Positions 17,207 to 26,256 are shown, counted from the first letter of the stretch. The stretch: 51,487 bases of DNA from Methanoregulaceae archaeon (GCA_015660965.1 JACTVG010000009.1:1-51487); one strand, 5' to 3'. Notes: generated by a model not told the origin, from the letters alone. Made by a program: numbers and translations.

Positions 17207-18627
17207 TCACAAACAAGATTGGTAAGATCCTGTCGCTCTGTGCAGTCTTTGATGCGTTCAGCAAGGTCCGTGTCACCAAGTACATCCGTAATCCAGCTTG
17301 CAAAGTCCCCCCGCTCTAGATGGTGCTGGATAGAGTCCTTGGGTACGATATGTAAAAGCTGGCAGAACTGGTCCAGATTGTATGCCGTATACCCGATATA
17401 ACCGGCTGGAGATGCAAAATGGAACGCGCTTTCCGGGGGCAGCGTCCGCAGTGTCTTTGCTGCCTTGCGGTTCTTCGTACGACGGATGTTGCGTTCCTCA
17501 TAGTCTGCAAGAATTCTCATGTATGTCTTAAACGCATCTTCGCCAACGAGATAACAGAAATACGAATGCACTTCGCCACAGGAACCATACTTAGACGCCA
17601 TGTAGTAGAAATGATCACTTGTCTGGAGGTATCTCCAGATCTGCTTATCCTTTGCATAGACACGAGCCGATTCAAGGGCCCGGAAGGTCGCCCGCTGCCG
17701 GTCGTTTCCCATCCATGCGGATGTATCCTTCTCGATATCAGCCCATGAGATTGTCTCGGTCACATCAACAGTTCCAACCGGTGAATAATCCTCAAGTATT
17801 TTTGATGGCAGGATTGTAGAGACTCCCTGCGCTGAAAGTTCTTCCGGAAGATACCGCATGAAATCAAAGATACCGGTCTCCGGCCACAAATGCTCCCCGA
17901 AGGATTCATAGTCTAAAAAGACATTCACGACATCCCCGGGAGATTGTGCCACCCATTTTGCATATGTATCGGCAGTCAGGGGATACATGTCCCACGAACG
18001 GTTGGTGAACCGGAATGCAATATCATCTGACAACTGGGTGTTCCGGAGAAGTACCGGAATGTCCCTACAGGTATACAGGTAATTGGGGCTTCTCCAGCCA
18101 AGGATGCGGTCTACACCCTCGGTAAAAATCCCGGCAAATCCCATATCCTTGATATGGGTTGCGATTTCGTTATTGAACGTAAATTCAGTATTTTCAAAGA
18201 CTGTAGGATCTGTATGGAACAAATCGTGCATCAGGGTGGCATGCATCCTGACCTGCTCGGTAAATTCGGTTTTGTCGTGGAAGCAGCTGGCGATGCTATG
18301 GTAGTAAGTCTGGGCGAGGATCTCTGCATTCCGGTGGGCGGCAACCTGCTCGAACAGGGCAAGGGAATCCGGGCTCCACTTTTCAATCTGTTCGATAAGG
18401 GTGCCGGAAAATGAGAACGCACAGGAGAACCCCGCGTCCATCATTTCCAGGACCATTGTTGTTGCCGGAATGTAGCATTTTTCAGCGACACGGAGCAGGA
18501 GCTCGCGGTTGATCTCATCAAAATAGAGATTTAAGAGATCTTTTTTCTTTACATTGGGATCCGGAGCAAAATGCCTGTTCAACCGGTACGGCTGGTGCAC
18601 CTCGAATCCAAACGATATTGCTGGCAT
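17173..18627 (-). CDS. GH57 alpha-amylase / glucanotransferase-like enzyme
   Basis: 484 residues from ATG 18627; an in-frame TTG at 18639 sits too close to the GAGGGGAG site, while GAAGGT directly precedes the ATG. GH57 motifs are in order: HQP at 11-13, a GTLIEQIEKW region, FTEGVDRI with Glu170 as likely nucleophile, and VFLDYESFGEHLW with Asp239 as likely acid/base. It acts on alpha-1,4 glucan, either hydrolysing or transferring; branching enzymes of GH57 are usually longer. First gene of the seven-gene glycogen operon, behind a leader with two hairpins. Cytoplasmic; no signal peptide. Confidence 0.88.
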   Translation of the reverse strand: MPAISFGFEVHQPYRLNRHFAPDPNVKKKDLLNLYFDEINRELLLRVAEKCYIPATTMVLEMMDAGFSCAFSFSGTLIEQIEKWSPDSLALFEQVAAHRNAEILAQTYYHSIASCFHDKTEFTEQVRMHATLMHDLFHTDPTVFENTEFTFNNEIATHIKDMGFAGIFTEGVDRILGWRSPNYLYTCRDIPVLLRNTQLSDDIAFRFTNRSWDMYPLTADTYAKWVAQSPGDVVNVFLDYESFGEHLWPETGIFDFMRYLPEELSAQGVSTILPSKILEDYSPVGTVDVTETISWADIEKDTSAWMGNDRQRATFRALESARVYAKDKQIWRYLQTSDHFYYMASKYGSCGEVHSYFCYLVGEDAFKTYMRILADYEERNIRRTKNRKAAKTLRTLPPESAFHFASPAGYIGYTAYNLDQFCQLLHIVPKDSIQHHLERGDFASWITDVLGDTDLAERIKDCTERQDLTNLVCEWSERLWSHLK

Positions 18628-18663
18628 ACCTTCAATCAACTCCCCTCTGGAAGACCATGTAGG

Positions 18664-18698
18664 AACCCTCCGACAGGGTTCTGGCTCTCCTTGAGAGC
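18664..18698 (-). promoter_or_regulatory. Two perfect hairpins in the leader of the glycogen operon
   Basis: Read on the minus strand, GCTCTC-AAG-GAGAGC (18698-18684) is followed three bases later by AACCCT-GTCGG-AGGGTT (18680-18664). Both stems are six perfect pairs. A TATA-like box at 18722-18736 would start transcription near 18703, just ahead of the first hairpin, so the leader of about 75 bases would consist mostly of this structure. A GGAGGT just before the hairpins has no start codon after it. This may be a cis-regulatory RNA or mRNA-stability element; it does not match a riboswitch class I recognise. Confidence 0.5.
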
Positions 18699-18721
18699 GT
18701 ACCTCCTTTTGTTGGGAACTA

Positions 18722-18736
18722 ATTTTTTAATCAAAG
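18722..18736 (-). promoter_or_regulatory. TATA-like box for the glycogen operon
   Basis: On the minus strand the stretch reads TTGATTAAAAAATTA, an archaeal TATA-like element. Its usual 25-base distance to the start of transcription predicts the mRNA to begin near 18703. No other A/T-rich box lies between here and the start codon. Confidence 0.45.
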
Positions 18737-19081
18737 AATATGAGGGAGGTAAATCAGTAACGGGATTCTGTCGGGGGAGTGTCCTGGTTCTTAAGGCACA
18801 GTGAAGATGCCAGAGAAATGATTTATACTTTTCCCTCTGTTATAGCCTGTTTTGTGTTGGGGTATATAAATCAAGAAAAAATAGGTTCTGATAATTTAGC
18901 GGGACTTGGGATAATTTCCACGAAATCGTTATGTCATGCTACTTTATATTTCTCTCAAATTTTCTACTTGAAGTCCTGTCAATTTATCAGAACTCCACGG
19001 CCAAATACTTATTATATTCCGGGGTGATGAAGCCATATCCGAAGATCTGCGATCCTGCGGTCCGGACCAGGATATCCTTCT
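18737..19081 (+). promoter_or_regulatory. Intergenic region upstream of pgk with several TATA-like boxes
   Basis: About 345 bases without a supportable ORF. GTATATAAA at 18862-18870 is a strong TATA consensus, followed by TTTATATT near 18944 and CTTATTATATT near 19008. The last lies at the right distance for a short pgk leader. The first would give a leader of about 190 bases or an independent small transcript. No stable hairpin was spotted between them. Confidence 0.4.
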
Positions 19082-20266
19082 ATGAAGAGAAAGACTGTTA
19101 GGGAAATCGATGCTGCAGGAAAACGCGTCCTTGTCCGAGTGGACTTCAATGTATCGCTGCGGGGCACCGGGGAGATAGAGGACGACTCCCGAATCAGGGC
19201 CTGTCTCCCGACGATCCGTCTCCTTTCCGGGCAGGGTGCCCGGGTCATCCTATGCTCCCATCTCAGCCGCCCAAAAGGGCAGGTGGTCGAAAATCTCAGA
19301 CTCGCACCGGTCGCAGACCGGCTTTCCAATTTGCTTGGGGTAAAGGTACGAGCGCTTCGGGACTGCATTGGTCCCGAAGTCGAAGCGTCAGTGTCAGCGA
19401 TGCGCGACGGGGAGATCGTGATTCTCGAGAATCTCCGGTTCCATCCCGGGGAGGAGGCTAACGACCCGGCATTCGCCGCATCTCTTGCCCGGCTCGCGGA
19501 TATCTATGTCAATGATGCATTTGGGGCGTGCCATCGTAGGCATGCATCGGTCGTTGGGATATGCCAGTTTCTGCCCGCTGTCGCCGGTCTCCTTCTCGAA
19601 CGGGAGCTGGTGATGCTGGGGGAACTCCTCGAGAACCCTGAACAGCCCTTTGCTGCGATCGTTGGTGGCGCAAAGGTAAGCGGGAAACTGGGAGTCCTTG
19701 AGAATATTATCACGAAGGTCAATATGCTCTTTATCGGTGGGGGAATGGCCGCGAGCTTTCTTGCGGCCAAGGGCTTCTCGGTCGGGAACTCCCCTGTCGA
19801 ACAGGAAAAGCTGGAGTACGTGAACGGTCTTTTGAGAAAGGCTGAAGCCACCGGTGTCAGGGTCCTCCTGCCACTCGATGTTCTGGTAGCGGAAAACACC
19901 CGCGGTAGTTCCGGTTCGCGGACTGTTGCCGTGTCAATGATCCCGGATCATACGACCATTGTGGATATCGGACCGGAGACGATCGCCCTGTTTGTCCGGG
20001 AACTGAGTGCGTGCCGGACGGTATTCTGGAACGGCCCGATGGGAGTATACGAGGTCCCGGAATTCTCCTTTGGCACTCGCACGATCGCAGGTTCGCTTGC
20101 GGAACTGGACGCAGTCACCGTCATCGGTGGCGGATCTACTGCCGCCATCGTAACCAGTCTCGGGTTCGCGGACCGAATGAGCCACGTCTCTACCGGGGGA
20201 GGTGCATCCCTCCAGTTCATTGCGGGTGAAGTCCTCCCCGGTATCGCAGCCCTCGGGGATGCGTGA
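19082..20266 (+). CDS. pgk: Phosphoglycerate kinase, bacterial-type
   Basis: 394 residues covering the whole two-domain enzyme: RVDFNVSL at about 18-25, SHLSRPKG near 60, NDAFGACHRRHAS near 145, GGAKVSGKLGVL near 195, WNGPMGVYEVPEF near 320 and STGGGASLQFIAG near the C-terminus. Reaction: 3-phosphoglycerate + ATP to 1,3-bisphosphoglycerate, reversible. The motif spelling and length follow bacterial PGKs rather than the divergent archaeal form, so transfer from bacteria is plausible. It stands alone on the plus strand, back to back with the glycogen operon, and completes the triose part of the route served by those genes. Confidence 0.93.
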   Translation: MKRKTVREIDAAGKRVLVRVDFNVSLRGTGEIEDDSRIRACLPTIRLLSGQGARVILCSHLSRPKGQVVENLRLAPVADRLSNLLGVKVRALRDCIGPEVEASVSAMRDGEIVILENLRFHPGEEANDPAFAASLARLADIYVNDAFGACHRRHASVVGICQFLPAVAGLLLERELVMLGELLENPEQPFAAIVGGAKVSGKLGVLENIITKVNMLFIGGGMAASFLAAKGFSVGNSPVEQEKLEYVNGLLRKAEATGVRVLLPLDVLVAENTRGSSGSRTVAVSMIPDHTTIVDIGPETIALFVRELSACRTVFWNGPMGVYEVPEFSFGTRTIAGSLAELDAVTVIGGGSTAAIVTSLGFADRMSHVSTGGGASLQFIAGEVLPGIAALGDA

Positions 20267-20392
20267 AGACACACGATTACCCGCGGAAGAGCCGGAACTG
20301 GGGATCGGGGGTTCTGATGATGCGTTTCCGGTTGATGATCGATTTTTTCATCTCGTAAAAAATTCCATACCAACCGACAACACATCAGAACC

Positions 20393-21646
20393 TCAAGACC
20401 GGTCTGCAACAAATGCAGTGGATGAAAGAATGTCGCCGAGCCCGGTTGTCTTATTAATATTTTGTGAAATGTATGTGGGAACGATGATCACCACCCGGTT
20501 GCCAACCTCAAAGATGCCAGTGGTCTGATCCGGACCAATCGCTTCTCGTACAGCATCGTACGCCAAAAGACCATCCGGCGACAGGATTTGCCCGTCCCCT
20601 CCAGCTGCATCGGCAGTCTCCCGTGCTGCAAGGAGGAGAGCAGTTTGGGACTGTTCGGGCTGAGCCATTCCGTGTTCGAGAATAAGAATGTAATACCCGA
20701 ATGTATGGAGATGGATACGGGGCACCCCGGTGGCATCTGCAAGGGCAATCGCCTCACGGACGTATGCAACGGGGGATGATGGCGGGGAGCCTGCAGATGT
20801 GGGCGCTGTTTCCCGCAGTGTATGCATGAGAAGACCCAGCTCACGTTCATTGAGCCCGATGCTGTCAGTATTTGGAAAGATATAGCGGAGTATCATTGCC
20901 AGCACAGACCGTTCGGCAACTGAAACGCACTCGACATGTGTCAGCATCAGGGGATTGGCATTGCGGATCATCTTGATCTGCCGGGCTGCAGTGATGAATT
21001 CCTGTTCTTGTCGCAGATACTGGTAACCGGAGAGGAATGCACGCCGGCAGGAAGCAATCTGTCTCAAAAAATTATCCTGTAAATCTTCTGGGATGATTAT
21101 GGTGGAAGGATCATGGACAGGAGATACAATGAACCGGTTGCTCCGGGGCACAACTTGTTCAGCCACCTGTACCAGGTTTGGGGGGTATTCGAAGATCAGG
21201 TGAGTGGTGTCAGAACGTTCTCCAGCTCCAGTGTTAAAAGTCAGGGGGATAACCCCGGCATCCTGCAGCATACCACAGGTCTTTGGACCGGCACCGGGTG
21301 CAGCACAGGTCACTGACGGGATGCCAAGTCTGCAAAGGTGAACTGCCGCTATTCCTGCCTGCCCCCCAATTGCGACCGTACCTGATGTGGAAAAAGAATC
21401 TGTAAGTTCCTGGTACACTGAATGGTGGCTGATAAACACCTCATCGGCTGAACAGTAACGCATTGACTGTTTCAACCGGTCGAGAAGGGCATCGAACCCC
21501 GGCACGGTGTGCCGCTCAAAAGATCTCAGCATATCAGCGGTCACCGGAATAACTCGATCGATATTGGCATTGAACCCGGTAATTACCGGATCCAGCTCCG
21601 GTTTTTGCAGGGATTGGTACATGTCCTCCCAAACTCCGGCGTTCAC
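20393..21646 (-). CDS. pfkC: ADP-dependent phosphofructokinase/glucokinase
   Basis: About 417 residues, ribokinase-like fold of the ADP-dependent sugar kinases (PF04587). Landmarks are ITGFNANIDRVIPVT, IGGQAGIAAVHL, the NTDSIGLNERELG motif and the catalytic GLGDILSSTAF near the C-terminus (GxGD). GTG 21646 is preferred because GGAAGGTGA lies seven bases upstream; the GTG at 21667 has no such site. Reaction: fructose 6-phosphate (or glucose) + ADP to the phosphorylated sugar + AMP. It is divergent from the glucan phosphorylase and converges on pgk. Specificity between fructose 6-phosphate and glucose is not resolved here. Confidence 0.9.
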   Translation of the reverse strand: MNAGVWEDMYQSLQKPELDPVITGFNANIDRVIPVTADMLRSFERHTVPGFDALLDRLKQSMRYCSADEVFISHHSVYQELTDSFSTSGTVAIGGQAGIAAVHLCRLGIPSVTCAAPGAGPKTCGMLQDAGVIPLTFNTGAGERSDTTHLIFEYPPNLVQVAEQVVPRSNRFIVSPVHDPSTIIIPEDLQDNFLRQIASCRRAFLSGYQYLRQEQEFITAARQIKMIRNANPLMLTHVECVSVAERSVLAMILRYIFPNTDSIGLNERELGLLMHTLRETAPTSAGSPPSSPVAYVREAIALADATGVPRIHLHTFGYYILILEHGMAQPEQSQTALLLAARETADAAGGDGQILSPDGLLAYDAVREAIGPDQTTGIFEVGNRVVIIVPTYISQNINKTTGLGDILSSTAFVADRS

Positions 21647-21789
21647 AAAAATGTCACCTTCCCGCACGCCAGATAGGACGTCAGAAGATTATAATGTTAT
21701 TTTGCGATCCTCGCTTTTCCTGCTCATTTGTTTTCCCAATAGTATTAATCGTGACATTACCCACATTAAAATCAAGAAGGTAAACGTAA

Positions 21790-23967
21790 ATGGCCGACCA
21801 TGATGATCGACTTGCGGAGAAATTCCCCCATGTTCCGGAAAGAATATCCGGTCTCGTCGATCTAGCATATAATCTCTGGTGGAGCTGGCACCCGGAGGCA
21901 AGGGTACTTTTTAAGCAGATCAATCCACAGGCATGGAAAAAAAGTGTCCATAATCCCGTTAAAATGCTTCGGGATATTCCCGCCGAATTTCTTGATAGTC
22001 TTCTTTCAAATCCGGAATACCTCCATCGCTATGACATCATTATGACCCGTTTTTTCCAGTACACGACTAACCGGAATGGCTGGTTTTCGGAACATTACCC
22101 AAAACGCAGATCTCTTACCATTGCATATTTTTCTGCGGAGTACGGCCTCCACCACTCACTTCCCTTTTATGCAGGTGGCCTTGGGTTCCTAGCTGGGGAC
22201 TACTTAAAGGAATGCAGCGATCTGGGTGTTCCGCTGGTAGCAGTGGGATTCATGTACTCAGAAGGATACGTCCACCAGCATATTCGTCCTGATGGTTGGC
22301 AGGATAATATCACTGAAGTGATGGATCGCGATGCAGCACCTGTTATAAGGGTTCTGAATGATTCCGGAGACCAGATGGTGATACGGGTCCCCTTCATTGA
22401 ACCCCCTATGTATGTAGCCGTGTGGAGGGTGAATGTGGGCAAGATTCCTCTCTATCTGCTTGATACTGATATTACTGCAAACCTCCCTGAAAACAGGATC
22501 ATCTCCCATCGCCTATACACGGAGCAACCTGAACAACGTCTGCGACAGGAAATAGTCCTCGGGATCGGGGGACGAAAAGTACTCAATGATTTGGGAATAG
22601 AGTTTTCAGCTCTGCATCTCAATGAAGGGCACCCGGCATTTTCCCAGTTGGAGCGGATTAGAGAACGAGTGGAAAAAGGGATGACATTCAAGGATGCCCT
22701 AGTGCAGGTGAAAGGGACTTCGGTCTTTACTACCCATACTCCGGTTCCTGCCGGGAATGATATTTTCCCCTTTGATCTCATGGGCAAATATTTCTCCAAT
22801 TATTATCATCAGCTTGGCATCGACCAGGACACCTTTTTCCAGCTCGGACACCATCCCTGTGACTTGGGAACCGGGTTCAACATGACCGCGTTTGCACTCC
22901 GGACAACTGAATACCATAACGGTGTATCAAAGAAACATGGCATGATTACCCGCGGGATGTGGCGCTGTATGTGGCCTGACCTGCCGGAACAGGAAATCCC
23001 CATTGACCATATTACCAATGGGGTCCACATCCCGACATGGCTGAATCCCCGGATGGAAGACCTCTATTCAAAATATTTTGACTCCACCGATCCCCACTGG
23101 CAGATGAACCATGATAACCCGGAGATCTGGCAGATGATTGACGAGATTCCGGATAAAGAAATCTGGCAAGTACATACATGGTTGAAACAAAAACTTCTCA
23201 ACAGAATCCGGGAAAGGAAGCGAATCAAATGGGAGACCCAGTTAAATGAGCCCAGCAACCTTATCGCAGACGCCCTGATGCTCAACCCCTCTGTTCTCAC
23301 TATTGGGTTTGCCCGCCGTTTTTCTGCCTACAAACGGGCAGATCTCATTTTTCATGATCCGGCCCGTCTCAAGCGGATCCTGAATAATCCCTGGCATCCG
23401 GTGCAAATTATCTTTGCCGGAAAAGCACATCCTGCCGATAATGAAGGGAAAATAATTCTGAAACGGATTTATGAATTTGCCCAGCAACCGGATTTCGGCG
23501 GCAGGATCGGGTTTGTCGAAGATTACGGGGAACAGATGGCCCAGTATCTGGTTCACGGTGTGGACGTCTGGATGAACAATCCCATGCCCCCCATGGAGGC
23601 CTGCGGGACAAGTGGCATGAAGGCTTCATTAAACGGGGTACTTAATTTGAGTATTCTTGATGGGTGGTGGATTGAAGGATATAATGGCAGTAATGGCTGG
23701 GCTTTTGGCGGTGAGACTCCTCCCGGATCACGGGATGCATCTGACGCCGATGCACTCTATACCCTGCTTGAAAAAGAAGTAGTGCCACTTTACTATTCTG
23801 CTTCCATAGACGGAATACCCCACGGTTGGGTAAAGAAGATGAAAGAAACCATAAAAAGTACCAGCGCTCCATTTTCAGCCCGCCGTATGGTCAAAGAGTA
23901 TGTCAATAAATACTACCCTTCTCTTCTCACATGTGCGGAAAATGAGGGCGGCTTCTGTTCCCTATAA
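21790..23967 (+). CDS. glgP: Alpha-glucan (glycogen) phosphorylase
   Basis: 725 residues. An N-terminal DUF3417-like region (LAYNLWWSWHPEARVLF) is followed by the GT35 catalytic core, including YFSAEYGLHHSLPFYAGGLG, TNGVHIPTWL, the ARRFSAYKRADL segment and the cofactor block EACGTSGMKASLNGVLNLS, whose Lys is expected to hold pyridoxal phosphate. Reaction: glycogen + phosphate to glucose 1-phosphate. SD AGAAGGTAA precedes ATG 21790. The length suits the short GlgP class of archaea and bacteria. The substrate links it to the debranching enzyme in the operon across the pgk/pfkC pair. Confidence 0.94.
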   Translation: MADHDDRLAEKFPHVPERISGLVDLAYNLWWSWHPEARVLFKQINPQAWKKSVHNPVKMLRDIPAEFLDSLLSNPEYLHRYDIIMTRFFQYTTNRNGWFSEHYPKRRSLTIAYFSAEYGLHHSLPFYAGGLGFLAGDYLKECSDLGVPLVAVGFMYSEGYVHQHIRPDGWQDNITEVMDRDAAPVIRVLNDSGDQMVIRVPFIEPPMYVAVWRVNVGKIPLYLLDTDITANLPENRIISHRLYTEQPEQRLRQEIVLGIGGRKVLNDLGIEFSALHLNEGHPAFSQLERIRERVEKGMTFKDALVQVKGTSVFTTHTPVPAGNDIFPFDLMGKYFSNYYHQLGIDQDTFFQLGHHPCDLGTGFNMTAFALRTTEYHNGVSKKHGMITRGMWRCMWPDLPEQEIPIDHITNGVHIPTWLNPRMEDLYSKYFDSTDPHWQMNHDNPEIWQMIDEIPDKEIWQVHTWLKQKLLNRIRERKRIKWETQLNEPSNLIADALMLNPSVLTIGFARRFSAYKRADLIFHDPARLKRILNNPWHPVQIIFAGKAHPADNEGKIILKRIYEFAQQPDFGGRIGFVEDYGEQMAQYLVHGVDVWMNNPMPPMEACGTSGMKASLNGVLNLSILDGWWIEGYNGSNGWAFGGETPPGSRDASDADALYTLLEKEVVPLYYSASIDGIPHGWVKKMKETIKSTSAPFSARRMVKEYVNKYYPSLLTCAENEGGFCSL

Positions 23968-24027
23968 TAACTTTTCCGGTAGACCTTCCAATAAGCCTTT
24001 TTACCTCTTCCCCCGAAACCTTTCTCC

Positions 24028-24933
24028 GTGGACGCACTCTCTCACGCCCTGATAGCCTACATCCTCTTCTCCGCAACCGGACTTACGCCCATTATCCCGT
24101 TTTGCATCCTTGGGGCAGTGATTCTGGACGTGGACATATTCTTTCCTCTCATCTTCGATAGGGACCCGTCCCTGTATTTGTTCACACACGGTGGCATCGC
24201 CCACAGCTTTTTGGGTGCCCTCGTTCTGTCCCTGCTGGCGTACCTCGCTATCATGCTAGTCGCCCTCGCGAGTATCATACCACAATTGGTGGTTTCGGGA
24301 TTTGGCGTATACGGGATTGCCGCAATCCTTGCCGGTGCCCTGCTGCATCTTGCGATTGACGTAGCTGCCTGCCCCGGGATCCCGCTGTTCGCTCCCGTGA
24401 TTGACAGGAAATACACTCCGGCACTCCTCCCCGGACCCAGCGTGCTCTTGATGGGCAGCGCAATCGGGCTTTTAATTCCGGCAGCATCCGGACTAGTGCC
24501 GTTCACCGTCTCCCTTGCCATCTATGCAGTCATCGTTGTCATGTATCTGGCGGTTCGTCTGGGAGTATTCCTGTATACCGCTGCAACGGTCAGGGGATGG
24601 CGGATCCCCACCATCAATCCGTTCAGATGGCTTGTGATCAATGAGGATGACAATACTTTCACGGTCAGGTATTACACGCTGTTTTCTGGGTTTTCTGAAG
24701 GCAGGGTCTTTGAAAAGTACCGCAACATCAGCAAAAAAGAAACCGAGCAGTATCTGGATATACCGGAAGTCAAAAAACTGAATTTTCATTCATATATCGT
24801 AACCGCTGAAAGGACCAGTTCAACCGTTATCTTCACCGACCCGCTCCGCGAGAACAGGTACATCTATTACCCGCCGAAATACAAGCAGGTCACGGTCCCG
24901 GTTGCGGGTGGACAGAAAGGTACCCTCATATAG
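24028..24933 (+). CDS. YdjM-family membrane protein (putative metal-dependent hydrolase)
   Basis: 301 residues from GTG 24028. The N-terminus DALSHALIAYILF with later ILDVDIFFPLIF and THGGIAHSFLGAL carries the His/Asp pattern of the YdjM/DUF457 family (PF04307), membrane proteins often annotated as putative hydrolases. About five TM segments fill residues 5-190, followed by a soluble tail of about 100 residues (WLVINEDDNTFTVRYYTLF...). No ribosome-binding site precedes the GTG, so a leaderless mRNA is likely. Substrate unknown. Confidence 0.8.
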   Translation: MDALSHALIAYILFSATGLTPIIPFCILGAVILDVDIFFPLIFDRDPSLYLFTHGGIAHSFLGALVLSLLAYLAIMLVALASIIPQLVVSGFGVYGIAAILAGALLHLAIDVAACPGIPLFAPVIDRKYTPALLPGPSVLLMGSAIGLLIPAASGLVPFTVSLAIYAVIVVMYLAVRLGVFLYTAATVRGWRIPTINPFRWLVINEDDNTFTVRYYTLFSGFSEGRVFEKYRNISKKETEQYLDIPEVKKLNFHSYIVTAERTSSTVIFTDPLRENRYIYYPPKYKQVTVPVAGGQKGTLI

Positions 24934-24985
24934 TACTGTGCCCAAAAAAATCTCTGACAGAATCGTACAGTGTGGAGAGAATAGG

Positions 24986-25417
24986 ATGAAGACCGAGGCC
25001 CGTGAACTGAAGCGCGATGAGTTTTATCTGGCAGAGAAACTGTGGGAACAGTACCGGGGCCAGAAAGCTGACCTGGTACGCGAAAGGATATTTGGCGTAT
25101 TTGTAGATGGAAGTCTTGTCGCGACTGCCCGGTTCACCCGGCACCCTGACGGCAATGAGATGGACTGCATCTTTGTGCCCGAACAGTACCGCGGGAAGGG
25201 GTATGCCCGCAGTGCCGTGGAAGCGCTGATACAGCGGTGCGGCTCGGAAACGATCTACATCCATTCAACCATCGTTTTGATTCAGTTTTACAAGACCTTC
25301 GGTTTTACTCCCATTCCGGAAGAACAGCTCCCCAAGAGCATCCGGGACCGGTTCGTCTTCTGCTTTGGCGAGATGGAGGGCTGCAATGTCTGTCCCATGG
25401 TAAGAATGAACAAGTGA
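24986..25417 (+). CDS. GNAT-family N-acetyltransferase
   Basis: 143 residues from ATG 24986, with GTGGAGAG upstream; the longer open frame from TTG 24902 overlaps the previous gene and is rejected. Motif A is FVPEQYRGKGYARSAVEAL (R/Q-x-x-G-x-G/A for acetyl-CoA), followed by IYIHSTIVLIQFYKTFGF, the usual motif B shape. The C-terminus has a CNVCPM motif. It transfers acetyl from acetyl-CoA to an unknown amine. It follows the YdjM-like gene by 52 bases and may share its mRNA. Confidence 0.88.
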   Translation: MKTEARELKRDEFYLAEKLWEQYRGQKADLVRERIFGVFVDGSLVATARFTRHPDGNEMDCIFVPEQYRGKGYARSAVEALIQRCGSETIYIHSTIVLIQFYKTFGFTPIPEEQLPKSIRDRFVFCFGEMEGCNVCPMVRMNK

Positions 25418-25470
25418 CCGACTACTGCATAAAAAAAGCCACTCTGATGACGAGTAGATGAGCGTTGGCC

Positions 25471-25479
25471 AAAAAAAAA
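25471..25479 (-). terminator. Oligo-T terminator for the methyltransferase gene
   Basis: Nine A on the plus strand give nine T in the minus-strand RNA, 57 bases after the methyltransferase stop. The GNAT gene converges from the other side. Confidence 0.35.
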
Positions 25480-25535
25480 TGAAGCGGCCGATTGGTTATG
25501 CTGTGAGGTGGGGTTCTAAGCTCTGACAGTCCCGT

Positions 25536-26213
25536 TTAGCCCTTCCTGCCCGTCAGCACCACAAAAGTCCTGTTCCGGTATACTACATCAACGTCAGAGA
25601 ACCCGCTGTCAAAAAGCCATTTGAGCTGCACGGAGAGTTTTGCGTTCCTGTCAAGCGTTGTCCGTCGCCTCAGGATCTCTATCCGTTCGTCGTCTGTCAG
25701 CGGACCATTGCGGACGAACTCGTCCCAATACTGCATATACTTCCTTTCCATTACAGGAGTCTCCCCTGTTGCCTGGTCGGCATTCACAAAGACGCCGCCT
25801 GGGTTCAATGCATCGTAAATCCGCTGGTACAGCTTCTGTTTGTCTTCGTGTATGAGATGGTGAATCGAGAGGGCCGAGCAGATCAGGTCATACCGGCCTC
25901 CGAGGCTCATGGTACTATAATCACCAGTGATGTAGCGGATATTGTTTTTCCCAGCAAACCGCTTTTTTGCGACCTTAAGCATCTCTTCTGATATGTCAAG
26001 GAGCGTAAGAGATGCATTCGGGTATTTTTCCAGCAGTAATGCACTGAGCAGGCCGGTCCCTGCTCCGATATCTAGGATTGCCGGTCTGCTACCGGGCCAG
26101 TCCGCTGCCCAAACTGCAATCCCGTAAAACATGTCAAGCTCGGGGATCACATGTTGCCTCTGGGCATCATACTCGGATGCGATAGCGTCAAACGCGGTAC
26201 GTATATGTTCCAT
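25536..26213 (-). CDS. SAM-dependent class I methyltransferase
   Basis: 225 residues from ATG 26213, which has AAAGG five bases upstream; the frame extends to 26285 but would overlap the pilin gene. Motif I is ILDIGAGTGLLSALLLEKYP, with LTLLDISEEML as motif II and YDLICSALSIHHL as the post-II block. These fit a ubiquinone/menaquinone-biosynthesis-like or small-molecule methyltransferase. The acceptor is unknown. The pilin-LamG gene ends 43 bases upstream in the same direction, so transcription may be shared. Confidence 0.9.
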   Translation of the reverse strand: MEHIRTAFDAIASEYDAQRQHVIPELDMFYGIAVWAADWPGSRPAILDIGAGTGLLSALLLEKYPNASLTLLDISEEMLKVAKKRFAGKNNIRYITGDYSTMSLGGRYDLICSALSIHHLIHEDKQKLYQRIYDALNPGGVFVNADQATGETPVMERKYMQYWDEFVRNGPLTDDERIEILRRRTTLDRNAKLSVQLKWLFDSGFSDVDVVYRNRTFVVLTGRKG

Positions 26214-26256
26214 AGTGCCTTTCGTAAAAAGGATGTCTTCTCCTGAAGCCAAAAAA

